DNA from: CALBTQ01 sp036725605
GTDB lineage: Bacteria > Lernaellota > Lernaellaia > Lernaellales > Lernaellaceae
Reading direction: 5' to 3'
Assembly: GCA_036725605.1 (NCBI GenBank)
Contig: DAIMDW010000033.1
Coordinates: 1 to 53,234 of the forward strand
DNA: 53,234 nucleotides
The notes beneath the pieces are model-generated. The model was not told the origin of the DNA. It did not search any database and was given only the letters and a program-made list of their open reading frames with translations. Shown here piece after piece: positions 16,894-24,997 of the stretch (position 1 is the stretch's first letter; each line of letters starts with the position of its first letter). Position numbers and translations under genes: made by a program.

Positions 16894-18819
16894 TTAGCTG
16901 ATGTATTTCCCGCGGGCCGTGTAGCCGGTGTGCAACAGCTTGTGGCTCTTGTGTCCGCACGGGCCGTCGGTCAGGAACTTCTCATAGATGTCCACGATCG
17001 CCGGGTTCTCATGCGACTTGCGCACATCGTAGACGGCATCTTCGTTGTAAATGGCCTTGGCGCGCTTCTTGCGGATTTCCGGCGTCGTCGGAATCGGCTG
17101 GCCGCCGCCGCCCAGGCAACCGCCCGGACAAGCCATGAACTCGATGAAATGGCATTTGCTCATTTCGCCGCCGGCCTTGATGTCTTCCATCACCTTCTTG
17201 GCGTTCGCGGTGCCGTGGCAGACGCCGACTTTCACGGTCGCGCCCTTGAGCCAATCCCAGTTGGGCACGATGTCTTTCAACAGATCGGGCACCGGACCCA
17301 CCTTGTCGATGGTCAGTTCGGCAACCTTCACGCCTTCCATGCCGCGAACCGGCAGGATGTCGGCGTGCTCGAACAGCGACTCGACCTTGATGCCCATGAC
17401 CAGCTCGATGACGGTGCGCAGGGCCGCTTCCATCACGCCGCCGGACGCGCCGAAGATGACGCCGGAGCCGGTGGCCGAACCGAAGGGATCGTCGAAGTCG
17501 GACTTGGGCATGTCGGGCAGATGGATGCCGCCCTCTTTGATCATCTTGCCCAGCTCGCGCGTGGTCAGACCGTAATCGACGTCCTTGAAGCCGCTGTCGG
17601 CCATTTCGGGACGGTTGCACTCGAACTTCTTCGCCGAGCAGGGCATCAACGCCACGCTGACGATGTCCTTCGGGTCGATGTTGTTGATCTGCGCGTAGTA
17701 GGTTTTGATCAAAGCGCCGAACATCTGCTGCGGGCTCTTGGCCGAGGACACGTGGTCCAGATATTCGGGATAGAAGTGCTCGATGAACTTCACCCAGCCC
17801 GGCGAGCAGGAGGTGAACTGCGGCAGCGCCACGGTCTGGTCCTTTTCGACCAGCGCTTTGTACAGGCGGATGAGCAGCTCGGTGCCTTCCTCGATGATCG
17901 TCAGGTCGGCGGTGAAGTTGGTGTCGAACACCTTGTCGAAGCCGCAACGGCGCAGCGCGGTGTTCATCTCGAAGGTCAGCGCATGGCCGGCTTCGAGGCC
18001 GAAGCACTCGCCGATGCCCGCGCGGGGACTGGGCGCGGTCTGCATGATCACGTGCTTGGTCGGATCGTCAATGGCGGCCCAGATCTCGTCGGTGACGTCG
18101 TGGGCGGTCAACGCGCCGGTCGGGCAGCGGTTGATGCACTGACCGCAGTTGATGCACACCACGTCGGCCAGCGGTTTTTCCATGAAGGTCGCGACGTGGA
18201 TCTCATGGCCGCGGTCGAACATTTCCAGCACGCCGACTTCCTGCAGATCGATGCAGGTGCGCACGCAGCGGCGGCAATTCACGCACTTGTTGGGATCGCG
18301 GTAGACCGAATGGCTGGAGTGATCCATCGCGAACATCGGCTCTTCGGGGTGACCGAAGCGGTAGGTGTCCACGCCGTGCTCTTCGGCCAATTCGCGCAGT
18401 TCGCAGTTGGCGTTGCGCGTGCACGAATAGCACTCGCCGTAGTGATTGGCGAGCATCAGATCCAGAATGTTGCGGCGGGCGCGACGCACCTTCGGGGTGT
18501 GGGTCTTCACCTTGATCGGCGCGGTGATCGGATAGGCGCAGGAAGCCTGCAGCGTCCGCTGTCCTTCGACCTCAACCACGCAGATCCGGCAGACGCCGGC
18601 GATGCACAGGTCGTCGTGATGGCACAGGGTCGGGATTTTGATCCCGGCCTGGCGCGCCGCATCGAGAATCGTCGTGCCCAACGGCACTTTGACCTCGACG
18701 CCGTCGATAATCGCGGTTACCAGACCGCCGATGGCGCCGGGATCGCCCATTTCCACTTTCGAACCGCGCTGGCTGACCGGGGCGCGGGAAGTGTCTTCGG
18801 AGAATTTCTTGTCGGTCAT
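16894..18819 (-). CDS. hydA: [FeFe]-hydrogenase catalytic subunit HydA of a trimeric complex
   Basis: A 641-residue modular hydrogenase. The N-terminus has a plant-type [2Fe-2S] domain (LCHHDDLCIAGVCRICVVEVEG), then the His/Cys3 [4Fe-4S] motif (HYGECYSCTRNANC) and two [4Fe-4S] clusters (CVNCRRCVRTC, CINCGQCINRCP). The H domain shows MPCSAKKFE (L2) and FMACPGGCLGGGGQ (L3), and the small-subunit-like tail is fused at the C-terminus. Motif L1 is TSCSPGW: Ser339 replaces the usual proton-relay Cys. The genes for HydB and HydC lie directly upstream, with zero spacing to hydB. That context fits the NADH/ferredoxin electron-bifurcating type rather than a simple ferredoxin enzyme. Cytoplasmic, as no Tat signal is present. 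Confidence 0.95.
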   Translation of the reverse strand: MTDKKFSEDTSRAPVSQRGSKVEMGDPGAIGGLVTAIIDGVEVKVPLGTTILDAARQAGIKIPTLCHHDDLCIAGVCRICVVEVEGQRTLQASCAYPITAPIKVKTHTPKVRRARRNILDLMLANHYGECYSCTRNANCELRELAEEHGVDTYRFGHPEEPMFAMDHSSHSVYRDPNKCVNCRRCVRTCIDLQEVGVLEMFDRGHEIHVATFMEKPLADVVCINCGQCINRCPTGALTAHDVTDEIWAAIDDPTKHVIMQTAPSPRAGIGECFGLEAGHALTFEMNTALRRCGFDKVFDTNFTADLTIIEEGTELLIRLYKALVEKDQTVALPQFTSCSPGWVKFIEHFYPEYLDHVSSAKSPQQMFGALIKTYYAQINNIDPKDIVSVALMPCSAKKFECNRPEMADSGFKDVDYGLTTRELGKMIKEGGIHLPDMPKSDFDDPFGSATGSGVIFGASGGVMEAALRTVIELVMGIKVESLFEHADILPVRGMEGVKVAELTIDKVGPVPDLLKDIVPNWDWLKGATVKVGVCHGTANAKKVMEDIKAGGEMSKCHFIEFMACPGGCLGGGGQPIPTTPEIRKKRAKAIYNEDAVYDVRKSHENPAIVDIYEKFLTDGPCGHKSHKLLHTGYTARGKYIS

Positions 18820-20025
18820 TTATTTCCCTCCTTGCATCGCTTTTCCGGTGCGACCCAGGATCTCGGCTTTGAAGTGTGTCGCAATCGAAACAAACGCATT
18901 GGGGCTCGACTGCCCCAGCCCGCACTTGGAAGCCAGTTGCATGGTTTCCGCCAGCGAAAGCAGATCGTTGAGATACTGCATCGAGCATTCGCCCTTTTTC
19001 AGCAACTGCACGCCTTCCAACAATTTCGGGTTGCCGTCGCGGCAAGGAGTGCACTGGCCGCAGGATTCTTCGCAGAAGAACTCGAGGAAGTTTTCGGCGA
19101 TGTCCAGCAAGTCGCGGTCCTGACCGAACACGATGATCGAACCGCCGGTGGCGATGTCTTCGTAGGCGATGGCGCGGCTGAATTCGGCCGCCGGCACGCA
19201 ATGGCCGGACGCGCCGCCGATCTGCACGGCCTTGGCGTCGGAGCCGCCGACCTCTTTAAGCAGATCCGCCACGCTGATGCCCATCGGGAATTCGTACACG
19301 CCCGGGAATTCGCAATCGCCGGAGATGCTGAACAGCTTCAGGCCGGTCGATTTCTCCGTACCCAGGCCGTTGAACCACGCGCCGCCCTTGGCATAGATCG
19401 CCGCGGCCCACGCGAAGGTTTCCACGTTGTTGACGATGGTCGGCTTGCCGTTGAAGCCCGTGTCGACCGGGAACGGCGGACGGTTGCGCGGCTCGCCGCG
19501 GTGGCCTTCGAGCGACTCGATCAACGCGGTTTCCTCGCCGCACACGTAAGCGCCGGCGCCCATGTGCAGGTGGATGTCGAAGTTGAAGCCCTCTTTGCCC
19601 AGGATGTTTTTGCCCAGCAGACCGGCCGCGCGCCGCTTGGCCAGCACGTCTTCCAAATGCGCCACCAGGTAGGTGTATTCGGCGCGCAGGTAGACGATGC
19701 CCTCTTCCGAGCCGACGGCCAAACCGCCGATGGTCATGCCTTCGAACACCAGGTCGGCGTAGTCGGTGAGGATCAGGCGATCCTTGAACGTGCCCGGCTC
19801 GCCTTCGTCGGCGTTGCAGACCACGTACTTCTTGTCGCCCTTCGCCGCCGCCGCCAGGTTCCACTTCACCGAGGTCGGAAAGCCCGCGCCGCCGCGACCC
19901 TTCATGCCCGATTCCTTGAGCTCGCCGATGATGTCGGCGCGGCTCAGGGTGATCGCTTTTTTCAGGCCGGCGTTCACTTCAATCGTCGCGAACGTCAGTT
20001 TGTTCTTGTTCTTCGGTTCGATCAT
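18820..20025 (-). CDS. hydB: HydB, NuoF-like flavoprotein subunit of the hydrogenase
   Basis: A 401-residue NuoF-like protein. The FMN/NADH-binding region has MKGRGGAGFPTSVKW and KYVVCNADEGEPGTFKDR, followed by GAGAYVCGEETALIESLEG. The C-terminal [4Fe-4S] motif is ESCGQCTPCRDG. It should bind FMN and NAD(H) and be the bifurcation subunit. It is shorter than Thermotoga-type HydB (over 600 residues): both the N-terminal [2Fe-2S] thioredoxin-like domain and the C-terminal two-cluster ferredoxin domain are absent. The start at 20025 has GGAGGG inside the last codons of hydC; an earlier ATG at 20079 would overlap hydC. Confidence 0.93.
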   Translation of the reverse strand: MIEPKNKNKLTFATIEVNAGLKKAITLSRADIIGELKESGMKGRGGAGFPTSVKWNLAAAAKGDKKYVVCNADEGEPGTFKDRLILTDYADLVFEGMTIGGLAVGSEEGIVYLRAEYTYLVAHLEDVLAKRRAAGLLGKNILGKEGFNFDIHLHMGAGAYVCGEETALIESLEGHRGEPRNRPPFPVDTGFNGKPTIVNNVETFAWAAAIYAKGGAWFNGLGTEKSTGLKLFSISGDCEFPGVYEFPMGISVADLLKEVGGSDAKAVQIGGASGHCVPAAEFSRAIAYEDIATGGSIIVFGQDRDLLDIAENFLEFFCEESCGQCTPCRDGNPKLLEGVQLLKKGECSMQYLNDLLSLAETMQLASKCGLGQSSPNAFVSIATHFKAEILGRTGKAMQGGK

Positions 20026-20027
20026 GA

Positions 20028-20543
20028 TTAGTGGCCCTCCTTCTGCTGCATGGCATGCACGCCAAAGATGGCCCGGCATTCCTCGATCAACCCGTGCACC
20101 TTATCGGGGGTGACGTGGGTGTAGATCTTGTCGTTGATCAACAGCGCCGGCCCCTGATCGCACATGCCCAGGCAGTTGGTGTATTCCAGCGAGAACTTGC
20201 CGTCCGGCGTGGTTTCGCCGAATTTGATGCCCAGCTCGTTCTCCAACTGCTTGGCCACCGTCTCGGTGTGGTTCATCAGGCAGGAAATCGTCCGGCACAA
20301 CCGCAGCACGAAGCGCCCCTTGGGCTCGGTGTGCAGGAAGCTATAGAACGAGACCACGCTGTTGACTTCCACCGGATGAATGCCCAACGCGTCGGCGATC
20401 ACCTGCATGGCGAACGACGAAACCTGCGAATAGGCCTTCTGCACTTCCTGCAGAATCGGAATCAACGACGAGCGCTCACGGCCGAGCTGATCGGCCAACG
20501 CATAAATCTGATCCTTCATACGATCGCGTTCGGTTACGAGCAT
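20028..20543 (-). CDS. hydC: HydC, NuoE-like [2Fe-2S] subunit of the hydrogenase
   Basis: A 171-residue thioredoxin-fold ferredoxin. An N-terminal helical part (LIPILQEVQKAYSQVS) is followed by the cluster ligands CRTISC (about 80-85) and CLGMC (about 128-132), the NuoE pattern C-x4-C...C-x3-C. It carries electrons between HydB and HydA in trimeric hydrogenases. The start overlaps the receiver stop as TAATG, with GGAGG ten bases upstream. The gap to hydB is two bases. Confidence 0.93.
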   Translation of the reverse strand: MLVTERDRMKDQIYALADQLGRERSSLIPILQEVQKAYSQVSSFAMQVIADALGIHPVEVNSVVSFYSFLHTEPKGRFVLRLCRTISCLMNHTETVAKQLENELGIKFGETTPDGKFSLEYTNCLGMCDQGPALLINDKIYTHVTPDKVHGLIEECRAIFGVHAMQQKEGH

Positions 20544-20929
20544 TACGCGCCCCCTCCTTTCTTGGCCAACAGCGCTTTCACCTTTTCGATGAGGGCGTCG
20601 GGGGAAATCGGTTTCTCCTGGAAATCGTCAACCGGCACAACCGATTCGTCGGCGCCGAAATCCATGCCGGTGACCTTGCCGACGCTGGTCAGCATCAGGA
20701 TCGGCGCGGCGAAACCGCCCTTGCGCAAATCCTGCGCCATGACGAACCCGTCGTCCGGCTGGTCCATCATGACGTCGAGCACGATCAGGTCGGGCTGGAA
20801 GCTCTTGACCGCCGCCATGCCTTCTTCCCGGCTGGGGGCCGTCGCGGTTTCATGCCCTTCCTTTTCGAGCACCATGCCTACCACTTCCAAGATGTCGGGA
20901 TCGTCGTCAACGATTAGAATCTTAGCCAC
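20543..20929 (-). CDS. single-domain response regulator heading the hydCBA operon
   Basis: A 128-residue CheY-like receiver with no output domain. Acidic pocket: IVDDDPD; phospho-acceptor Asp in LIVLDVMMD (about 52); switch Thr in MLTSVGKV; Lys in FQEKPISPD (about 106). The start is GTG (20927-20929) with GGAGA seven bases upstream. It is the first gene of the hydCBA transcript, with its stop overlapping the hydC start. Having no DNA-binding part, it must act by protein contact, for example on the hydrogenase, a phosphorelay or another regulator. The GAF kinase of the adjoining operon is the likely phosphodonor (inference). Confidence 0.9.
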   Translation of the reverse strand: MAKILIVDDDPDILEVVGMVLEKEGHETATAPSREEGMAAVKSFQPDLIVLDVMMDQPDDGFVMAQDLRKGGFAAPILMLTSVGKVTGMDFGADESVVPVDDFQEKPISPDALIEKVKALLAKKGGGA

Positions 20930-20995
20930 GGTGGTCTCCTTTCAGGGTTTTGTTATGATACCTTGAAATATATGAATTGAAGCATACGCCTTTGC

Positions 20996-21017
20996 TGAAT
21001 GACCATTCATTCATTCA
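20996..21017. promoter_or_regulatory. operator TGAATGNNCATTCATTCA upstream of receiver-hydCBA
   Basis: TGAATGA and TCATTCA form perfect 7-bp arms around CCAT, with a further TTCA repeat. The 18-bp core recurs upstream of the periplasmic hydrogenase at 38412-38429 with only the two central bases different. It would lie just downstream of the predicted start site (about 21023), a repressor position. TGAATGA-type palindromes are common TetR-family targets. Confidence 0.65.
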
Positions 21018-21029
21018 TGGTAGAGCGTT

Positions 21030-21058
21030 TTCGTATCATGGACCGCCACGCCTGTCAA
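21030..21058 (-). promoter_or_regulatory. sigma-70-type promoter for receiver-hydCBA
   Basis: On the minus strand: TTGACA (21058-21053), a 17-base spacer, and -10 TACGAA preceded by TGA (extended -10). The -10 is weak (3 of 6), which fits regulated expression. The predicted start is near 21023. Confidence 0.45.
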
Positions 21059-21415
21059 CACTCTTCTTTAATGGTCGTTTTTTCGCTCTTTAACCAAAAT
21101 AACCATCAATTGCCGGAACCCGGCCCGAATTGGGCATTTGTCGATATTTTTCAAGTAATTAGATAGTCGTTTCATTTTGTAACGATGGGGCCTCTATTTA
21201 ATACATCAGGCGTTCACGATGTAACGCTGAAAAAGATATTACTTTAGGCGCGAATAATATCAACACTTTCCGGCCGGCGTCCGCCTTTTTCCGTGCAGAT
21301 CGCTGCATGGAACACCCGCTCCGACATCCCGCCCCGGCCGACGGTTGCCAACCTTCGCCCCAGTTTGTACAGTGCCGAACCGACGTTTACCCGCACCATC
21401 CGGAGGAACCGCGCG

Positions 21416-22321
21416 ATGCTTCGCCGCCTCACTTATCTGTTGTGCCTGCTGTGGTTGCTTTCCCTCGCCGCCTGCGACACGCCGCTGCGCCATTGGGGTC
21501 CGCTGGCCGACGGCGCGCTGGAAGGATTCAACTATTACGCGCAGTTGCCCGCCGCCGCGCGCAACGTGCCCTACGTGCCCGACGGCGATCCGGCGCAGGT
21601 GCTGGACATCTACGCGGTCGACGCGCCCGGCCCGGCGCCGGTGTTCGTGTTCATCCACGGGGGATACTGGCAATCGGGGACGATCAAGCTCTACGGCTCG
21701 CTGGCCAAGAGCCTGGCCGGTCTCGGCGTGGTGACCGTCATGGTCGAGTATCGCCTCTATCCCCAAGTGACCTTCCCCGCCTTCATGGACGACGCCGTGG
21801 CCGCGCTCAACTGGGTGCACGCGCACATCGGCGAATACGGCGGCGACCCGGACCGCATCGTCGTCAGCGGGCACAGCGCCGGCGCGCACATGGCCGCGCT
21901 GCTGCTGGTGGACGATCGTTTCCGCTCGCGTCTGGATTTCCCGGTCGCGCAACTGGCCGGCGCGGCGATCTTCTCGGGCGCCTTCGATTTCTATCATGAG
22001 AACACGCTGGACATGACCGTCATTCGCCACGTCATGGGCGACGACGAGGAAACCGTGCGCCTGGCGCAGCCGATCGTCCACGCGCGCCCCGACGTGCCGC
22101 CCATGCTGATCATCAACGGCGATCGCGACGAACTGACCAGCGAGCCGCAAGCCGCGCTCTTTGCGCGGGCGATGCGCGACGCCGGCGCGCCGGTGACCTA
22201 TGTGAAGATTCCCGGCGGCGATCATCTGTCGGTGATTCTGGATATCGCGCCCGGCGCGGAAGGTCCCGCCTGGCAGGCGCTGCTGCCGTTTCTGGGCCAG
22301 GTGTACGCGAAGCGGAAATAA
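21416..22321 (+). CDS. alpha/beta hydrolase lipoprotein (esterase/lipase-like)
   Basis: A 301-residue protein. Type II signal with LAAC lipobox (Cys about 20), then an alpha/beta hydrolase of the hormone-sensitive-lipase-like type: oxyanion motif FIHGGYW, nucleophile elbow VSGHSAGAHM, acid Asp in INGDRDELTS and His in GGDHLSV. It probably hydrolyses esters or amides at the cell envelope; the substrate is unknown. The start at 21416 is preceded by GGAGGAACC. A longer frame from 21293 would bury the signal peptide. It converges on the GNAT gene with a 4-base gap. Confidence 0.87.
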   Translation: MLRRLTYLLCLLWLLSLAACDTPLRHWGPLADGALEGFNYYAQLPAAARNVPYVPDGDPAQVLDIYAVDAPGPAPVFVFIHGGYWQSGTIKLYGSLAKSLAGLGVVTVMVEYRLYPQVTFPAFMDDAVAALNWVHAHIGEYGGDPDRIVVSGHSAGAHMAALLLVDDRFRSRLDFPVAQLAGAAIFSGAFDFYHENTLDMTVIRHVMGDDEETVRLAQPIVHARPDVPPMLIINGDRDELTSEPQAALFARAMRDAGAPVTYVKIPGGDHLSVILDIAPGAEGPAWQALLPFLGQVYAKRK

Positions 22322-22325
22322 GGGC

Positions 22326-22904
22326 TTACAGCACGCGGCGCAGGTGCACCATGTCCATACCGTCCAGGCGCACGTTGGGCGTCATGCTCACGGGGCGGAA
22401 ATCCAGCGACAGCAGCAGGCGCTGCATGCGCCGGTTGTCGGCGTAGGTGTCGACCTCCACCGCTTTGAAGCCTTGCCGGCGGGCTTCCTCGTTGACGTGC
22501 TCGATCATCGCCCGCCCCAGACCGCGTTCGCGCAGGTCACGCCGCACGACGAAACCCAGCAATTTGAAATGCTGCGCCTGGACCAATTGCGTAACCGCCA
22601 CCGCCAACACGTGTTCATCTTCGATCATCGCGTAGTACTCGATGCGGTCGCGCTTATGGTTGAGGAACCAATCGTCGGTGATTTCCTTCGTGAAGGGAGT
22701 CTGCGCAAAACTCAGGTAGAGCAGATCCGCGGGATCGTTGAGCATCGTCGTGTAGTCGCGCTGCAGCAGCGTCAGATCGTCCGGATTCTGCGCGGGCATC
22801 AGATGGCGAATGTGCAAAGCGTCCTCCCAAAAACAAAAGCGGATGAACGTGTCATCCGCTTGTAGCACACTTTTCCAAAAATCAGCACCCGCCAAATTCC
22901 GCAT
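22326..22904 (-). CDS. GNAT-family N-acetyltransferase
   Basis: Up to 192 residues with the GNAT fold. The acetyl-CoA loop is VRRDLRERGLGRAMIEHV (R-x-x-G-x-G), followed by VEVDTYADNRRMQRLLLSLDF, the usual N-x-R/x-LYxxxGF equivalent. The acceptor is not identifiable. The start is uncertain: the ATG at 22904 abuts a palindromic repeat and has no ribosome-binding site, while an in-frame GTG at 22865 has GGAAAA a few bases upstream and begins just before the conserved domain. It is a single gene, convergent with the alpha/beta hydrolase. Confidence 0.78.
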   Translation of the reverse strand: MRNLAGADFWKSVLQADDTFIRFCFWEDALHIRHLMPAQNPDDLTLLQRDYTTMLNDPADLLYLSFAQTPFTKEITDDWFLNHKRDRIEYYAMIEDEHVLAVAVTQLVQAQHFKLLGFVVRRDLRERGLGRAMIEHVNEEARRQGFKAVEVDTYADNRRMQRLLLSLDFRPVSMTPNVRLDGMDMVHLRRVL

Positions 22905-22906
22905 TC

Positions 22907-22978
22907 GCCATTCGGCGAAAACTGTGTTGGGACGCCTCCCGAAACACTGACAAGCCTCTTTGCGTTCGTCATGTCAGT
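22907..22978. repeat. palindromic intergenic repeats
   Basis: Two units. CGCC-ATT-CGGCG with AAAACTGTG is the reverse complement of the unit at 5632-5645. ACTGACA (22946-22952) pairs with TGTCAGT (22972-22978) around AAGCCTCTTTGCGTTCGTC, a relative of the CACTGA-armed units near 30960 and 35013. Confidence 0.6.
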
Positions 22979-22999
22979 ACCGGCGGCCGGCGTTTTATC

Positions 23000-23103
23000 G
23001 CCCTCACCCCGGGCTGCGCCCGACCCTCTCCCAGACGGGAGCGGGTAAGAATCGGCAATCTGGTCTCCCTTCTCCTCGTGGGAGAAGGGGCGGGGATGAG
23101 GGC
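23000..23103. repeat. GC-rich CCCTCACCCC/GGGGATGAGGG palindromic repeat
   Basis: CCCTCACCCC at the left end pairs imperfectly with GGGGATGAGGG at the right. In between lie CCCTCTCCCA with a GGGAGCGGG and CTCCCTTCTCC with GGGAGAAGGGG. Elements of this CTCTCCC/GGGAGA design are common intergenic repeats in proteobacterial-type genomes. No coding content. Confidence 0.6.
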
Positions 23104-23164
23104 TGCCGTGATCGGCGCCATCCGCCGAATTCTCTCCGCATTCCGCATTCGCCGTTCCGCATTA

Positions 23165-24607
23165 TCAGCACCCGCACCCGTCATCATCGTTATTATCATT
23201 GTCGTCATCATCGTCATCGACGTCCACATCGTCGTCGTCATCATCCGTATCGTCATCGTCGGTGTCGTCGTCGGTCACGTCGTCGTCAACGACATCGTCG
23301 TCGATCGTGTCGTCGTCATCGATTGTGTCGTCATCGATGGTGTCGTCGTCCGTTTCATTCAGGTCAAAGCGATCGAAGAAGATATGCACCACCCCGTTGG
23401 AGGCGATCAGATACGGCCCGAAAGCGCCGGCAACGACTTCGCCCAGCGCGTCGCCGTCCAGGTCCAGCAGCAGCACCGATTCGCCCAGGCTGTAGGATTC
23501 GCTCGTGCCGTAATACAGCTCATCCGGCTCGATGTTGTCGAGTACGACCGTCTCCGCCGCCAATTGCGTCGGCCCCAGTTGATACACCGCGCCGCACCAG
23601 TTCGCCTTGCCGTAGCTGGCCGAATCGGCTCCCGCCGCCATTACCGGCCCCGCCGGCGTGTTCGCGACCGAGAAGCTGCGCCCGAAGTAAGAACTCTGTC
23701 CCTGCCCGATGATCGCCTTGTCGGCCGGCGACGTCGTCAGGTCGATCGCCGCCCCGGCGGTCAGCCGCGCGTTGTCGATCGCCAGCACCGCGCCCTTGGT
23801 GTGGCTTTGCACCTGCATCCAATAATCGGAGAAAATCAGCTCCGGCGCGTCGTCGCCGTTCAGGTCGGCCGCCGCGATCGCCGCGATGTCGCCGGGCACG
23901 TTCTGCCCCGCGCCGCTGCGCACGGTCACCTCGGGCGGATCGGTTTCCAGATCGCGCACCGTCGGCCCGGAAACCGTCTCGCCGAACACGATGGCCAGCA
24001 ACGGTTGATCCCACTTGCTCCACACCATCGGCACGGCTTCGGACACCAGATCGTCTTTGCCGTCGCCGTCGATGTCGGCCAGGATATAATACATCCCGAA
24101 ACCGGAACCGTCGGTCGGCGAGATCAGCGTCAGATCGGGCGGATCGACCAGAAAATCGCGCACCGTGCCGGACGGATCGTCAAAGGGGCCGCGCACGATC
24201 AGCACCCGGCTGCGCTCGTAGTAGGCCATCACGCTGCAAGCCAGATCGGTGAACCCGTCGCCGTCGTAATCCCCCACGGCCATCACCTGGCCCAGGTTGG
24301 CGTATTGGACGTCGGCGTACAGCGTCAGGTCCGGATCGACGTAGTTGAAATCGACGGTCCAGTTCGCCGGCGGATTCGCGCGGCCGAACAGTACGGTGAC
24401 CTGCCCCGCGCCCGACTGCGTACCCGGCGTCGCGCCCGGATCGCCGATGAGCAGATCGTCGTACCCGTCCGCGTTCAGATCGGCCAGCAACAACGATGTG
24501 CCGAAGCTGCCGCAGTTCACGCCGCCCAATACCGTGACGTCCGGCGGCGTCTGGCCCAGGCGGACCGTGCCCAGTTCTTCCGTCAGTGGACCCAATAAAC
24601 CGTACAC
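23165..24607 (-). CDS. FG-GAP repeat protein, main part (after an in-frame TGA)
   Basis: About 480 residues of FG-GAP/integrin-alpha-like beta-propeller repeats: LLLADLNADGYDDLLIGDPG, AVGDYDGDGFTDLACS, ILADIDGDGKDDLVSE and LLLDLDGDALGEVVAG, each with a Ca-binding DxDxDG loop. The C-terminal 70 residues are almost only Asp with Thr/Ile/Asn and end in GCGC. It has no signal peptide of its own; the missing N-terminus lies directly upstream in the same frame (24644-24847), separated by one TGA at 24644-24646. The intact gene would encode a secreted or surface propeller with an acidic tail. As shown it is a pseudogene, a recoded gene or a sequence error. The ATG at 24607 has no clear ribosome-binding site. 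Confidence 0.75.
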   Translation of the reverse strand: MYGLLGPLTEELGTVRLGQTPPDVTVLGGVNCGSFGTSLLLADLNADGYDDLLIGDPGATPGTQSGAGQVTVLFGRANPPANWTVDFNYVDPDLTLYADVQYANLGQVMAVGDYDGDGFTDLACSVMAYYERSRVLIVRGPFDDPSGTVRDFLVDPPDLTLISPTDGSGFGMYYILADIDGDGKDDLVSEAVPMVWSKWDQPLLAIVFGETVSGPTVRDLETDPPEVTVRSGAGQNVPGDIAAIAAADLNGDDAPELIFSDYWMQVQSHTKGAVLAIDNARLTAGAAIDLTTSPADKAIIGQGQSSYFGRSFSVANTPAGPVMAAGADSASYGKANWCGAVYQLGPTQLAAETVVLDNIEPDELYYGTSESYSLGESVLLLDLDGDALGEVVAGAFGPYLIASNGVVHIFFDRFDLNETDDDTIDDDTIDDDDTIDDDVVDDDVTDDDTDDDDTDDDDDDVDVDDDDDDNDNNDDDGCGC

Positions 24608-24643
24608 CCGGTTGCCGCCCTTCCCGAGGGCGCCGTTATCGTC

Positions 24644-24847
24644 TCAGCCGCCGGGCGCGCCGATAAACAGATCGGGAACGTGATCGCCGTTGAAATCGCC
24701 GACGGCCAGCACCGAGCCGATCATGTCGTCGGCCGCGCCGATGATGGTCACTTCGGCGTCGGTGGCCGGCACCTCTTCGGCGACGGCGACGCCGCAGGTC
24801 AAAGCCAGAATCGATAGAATGATCGCCAGGCAGATTCTTTTTATCAT
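24644..24847 (-). CDS. N-terminal fragment of the FG-GAP protein (signal peptide plus first repeat)
   Basis: About 67 residues: MIKRICLAIILSILALTCGVAVAEEV is a Sec signal peptide, followed by the first FG-GAP repeat (VLAVGDFNGDHVPDLFIGAPGG), then TGA. The same frame continues without a gap as DDNGALGKGGNRVYGLLG into the downstream open frame, which is what an uninterrupted repeat would read. The start at 24847 has GGGAGGGTGTG upstream. Together with 23165-24607 this is one gene of about 560 codons broken at a single codon. Confidence 0.7.
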   Translation of the reverse strand: MIKRICLAIILSILALTCGVAVAEEVPATDAEVTIIGAADDMIGSVLAVGDFNGDHVPDLFIGAPGG

Positions 24848-24997
24848 CACACCCTCCCGCAAGACCTCTCCGGGCGCTATTGTACTCCAATCGTCACGGA
24901 AACAACCATCCCGCCCGGCCCCTCTTGCGCGTCGGGGATAATCGGTTATTGTCGTGAGTGGAGCGAGTATCGCGCGCGCTCGGATCGGGGGTTCAAG

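Larger units (their letters stand above)
20930..21415. other. divergent regulatory region upstream of the hydrogenase operon
   Basis: An AT-rich spacer between the leftward hydrogenase operon and the rightward alpha/beta hydrolase. It contains an extended -10 promoter and an overlapping palindromic operator, listed separately. I see no gene in it. The stretch 21120-21240 is AT-rich without a clear hairpin-T terminator. Confidence 0.55.

Noticed and set aside
24644..24646. In-frame TGA as selenocysteine or a UGA-recoded genetic code
   Set aside because: No catalytic Cys/Sec position is expected in an FG-GAP loop, no SECIS-like hairpin was evident, and TGA ends many clearly bounded genes here.
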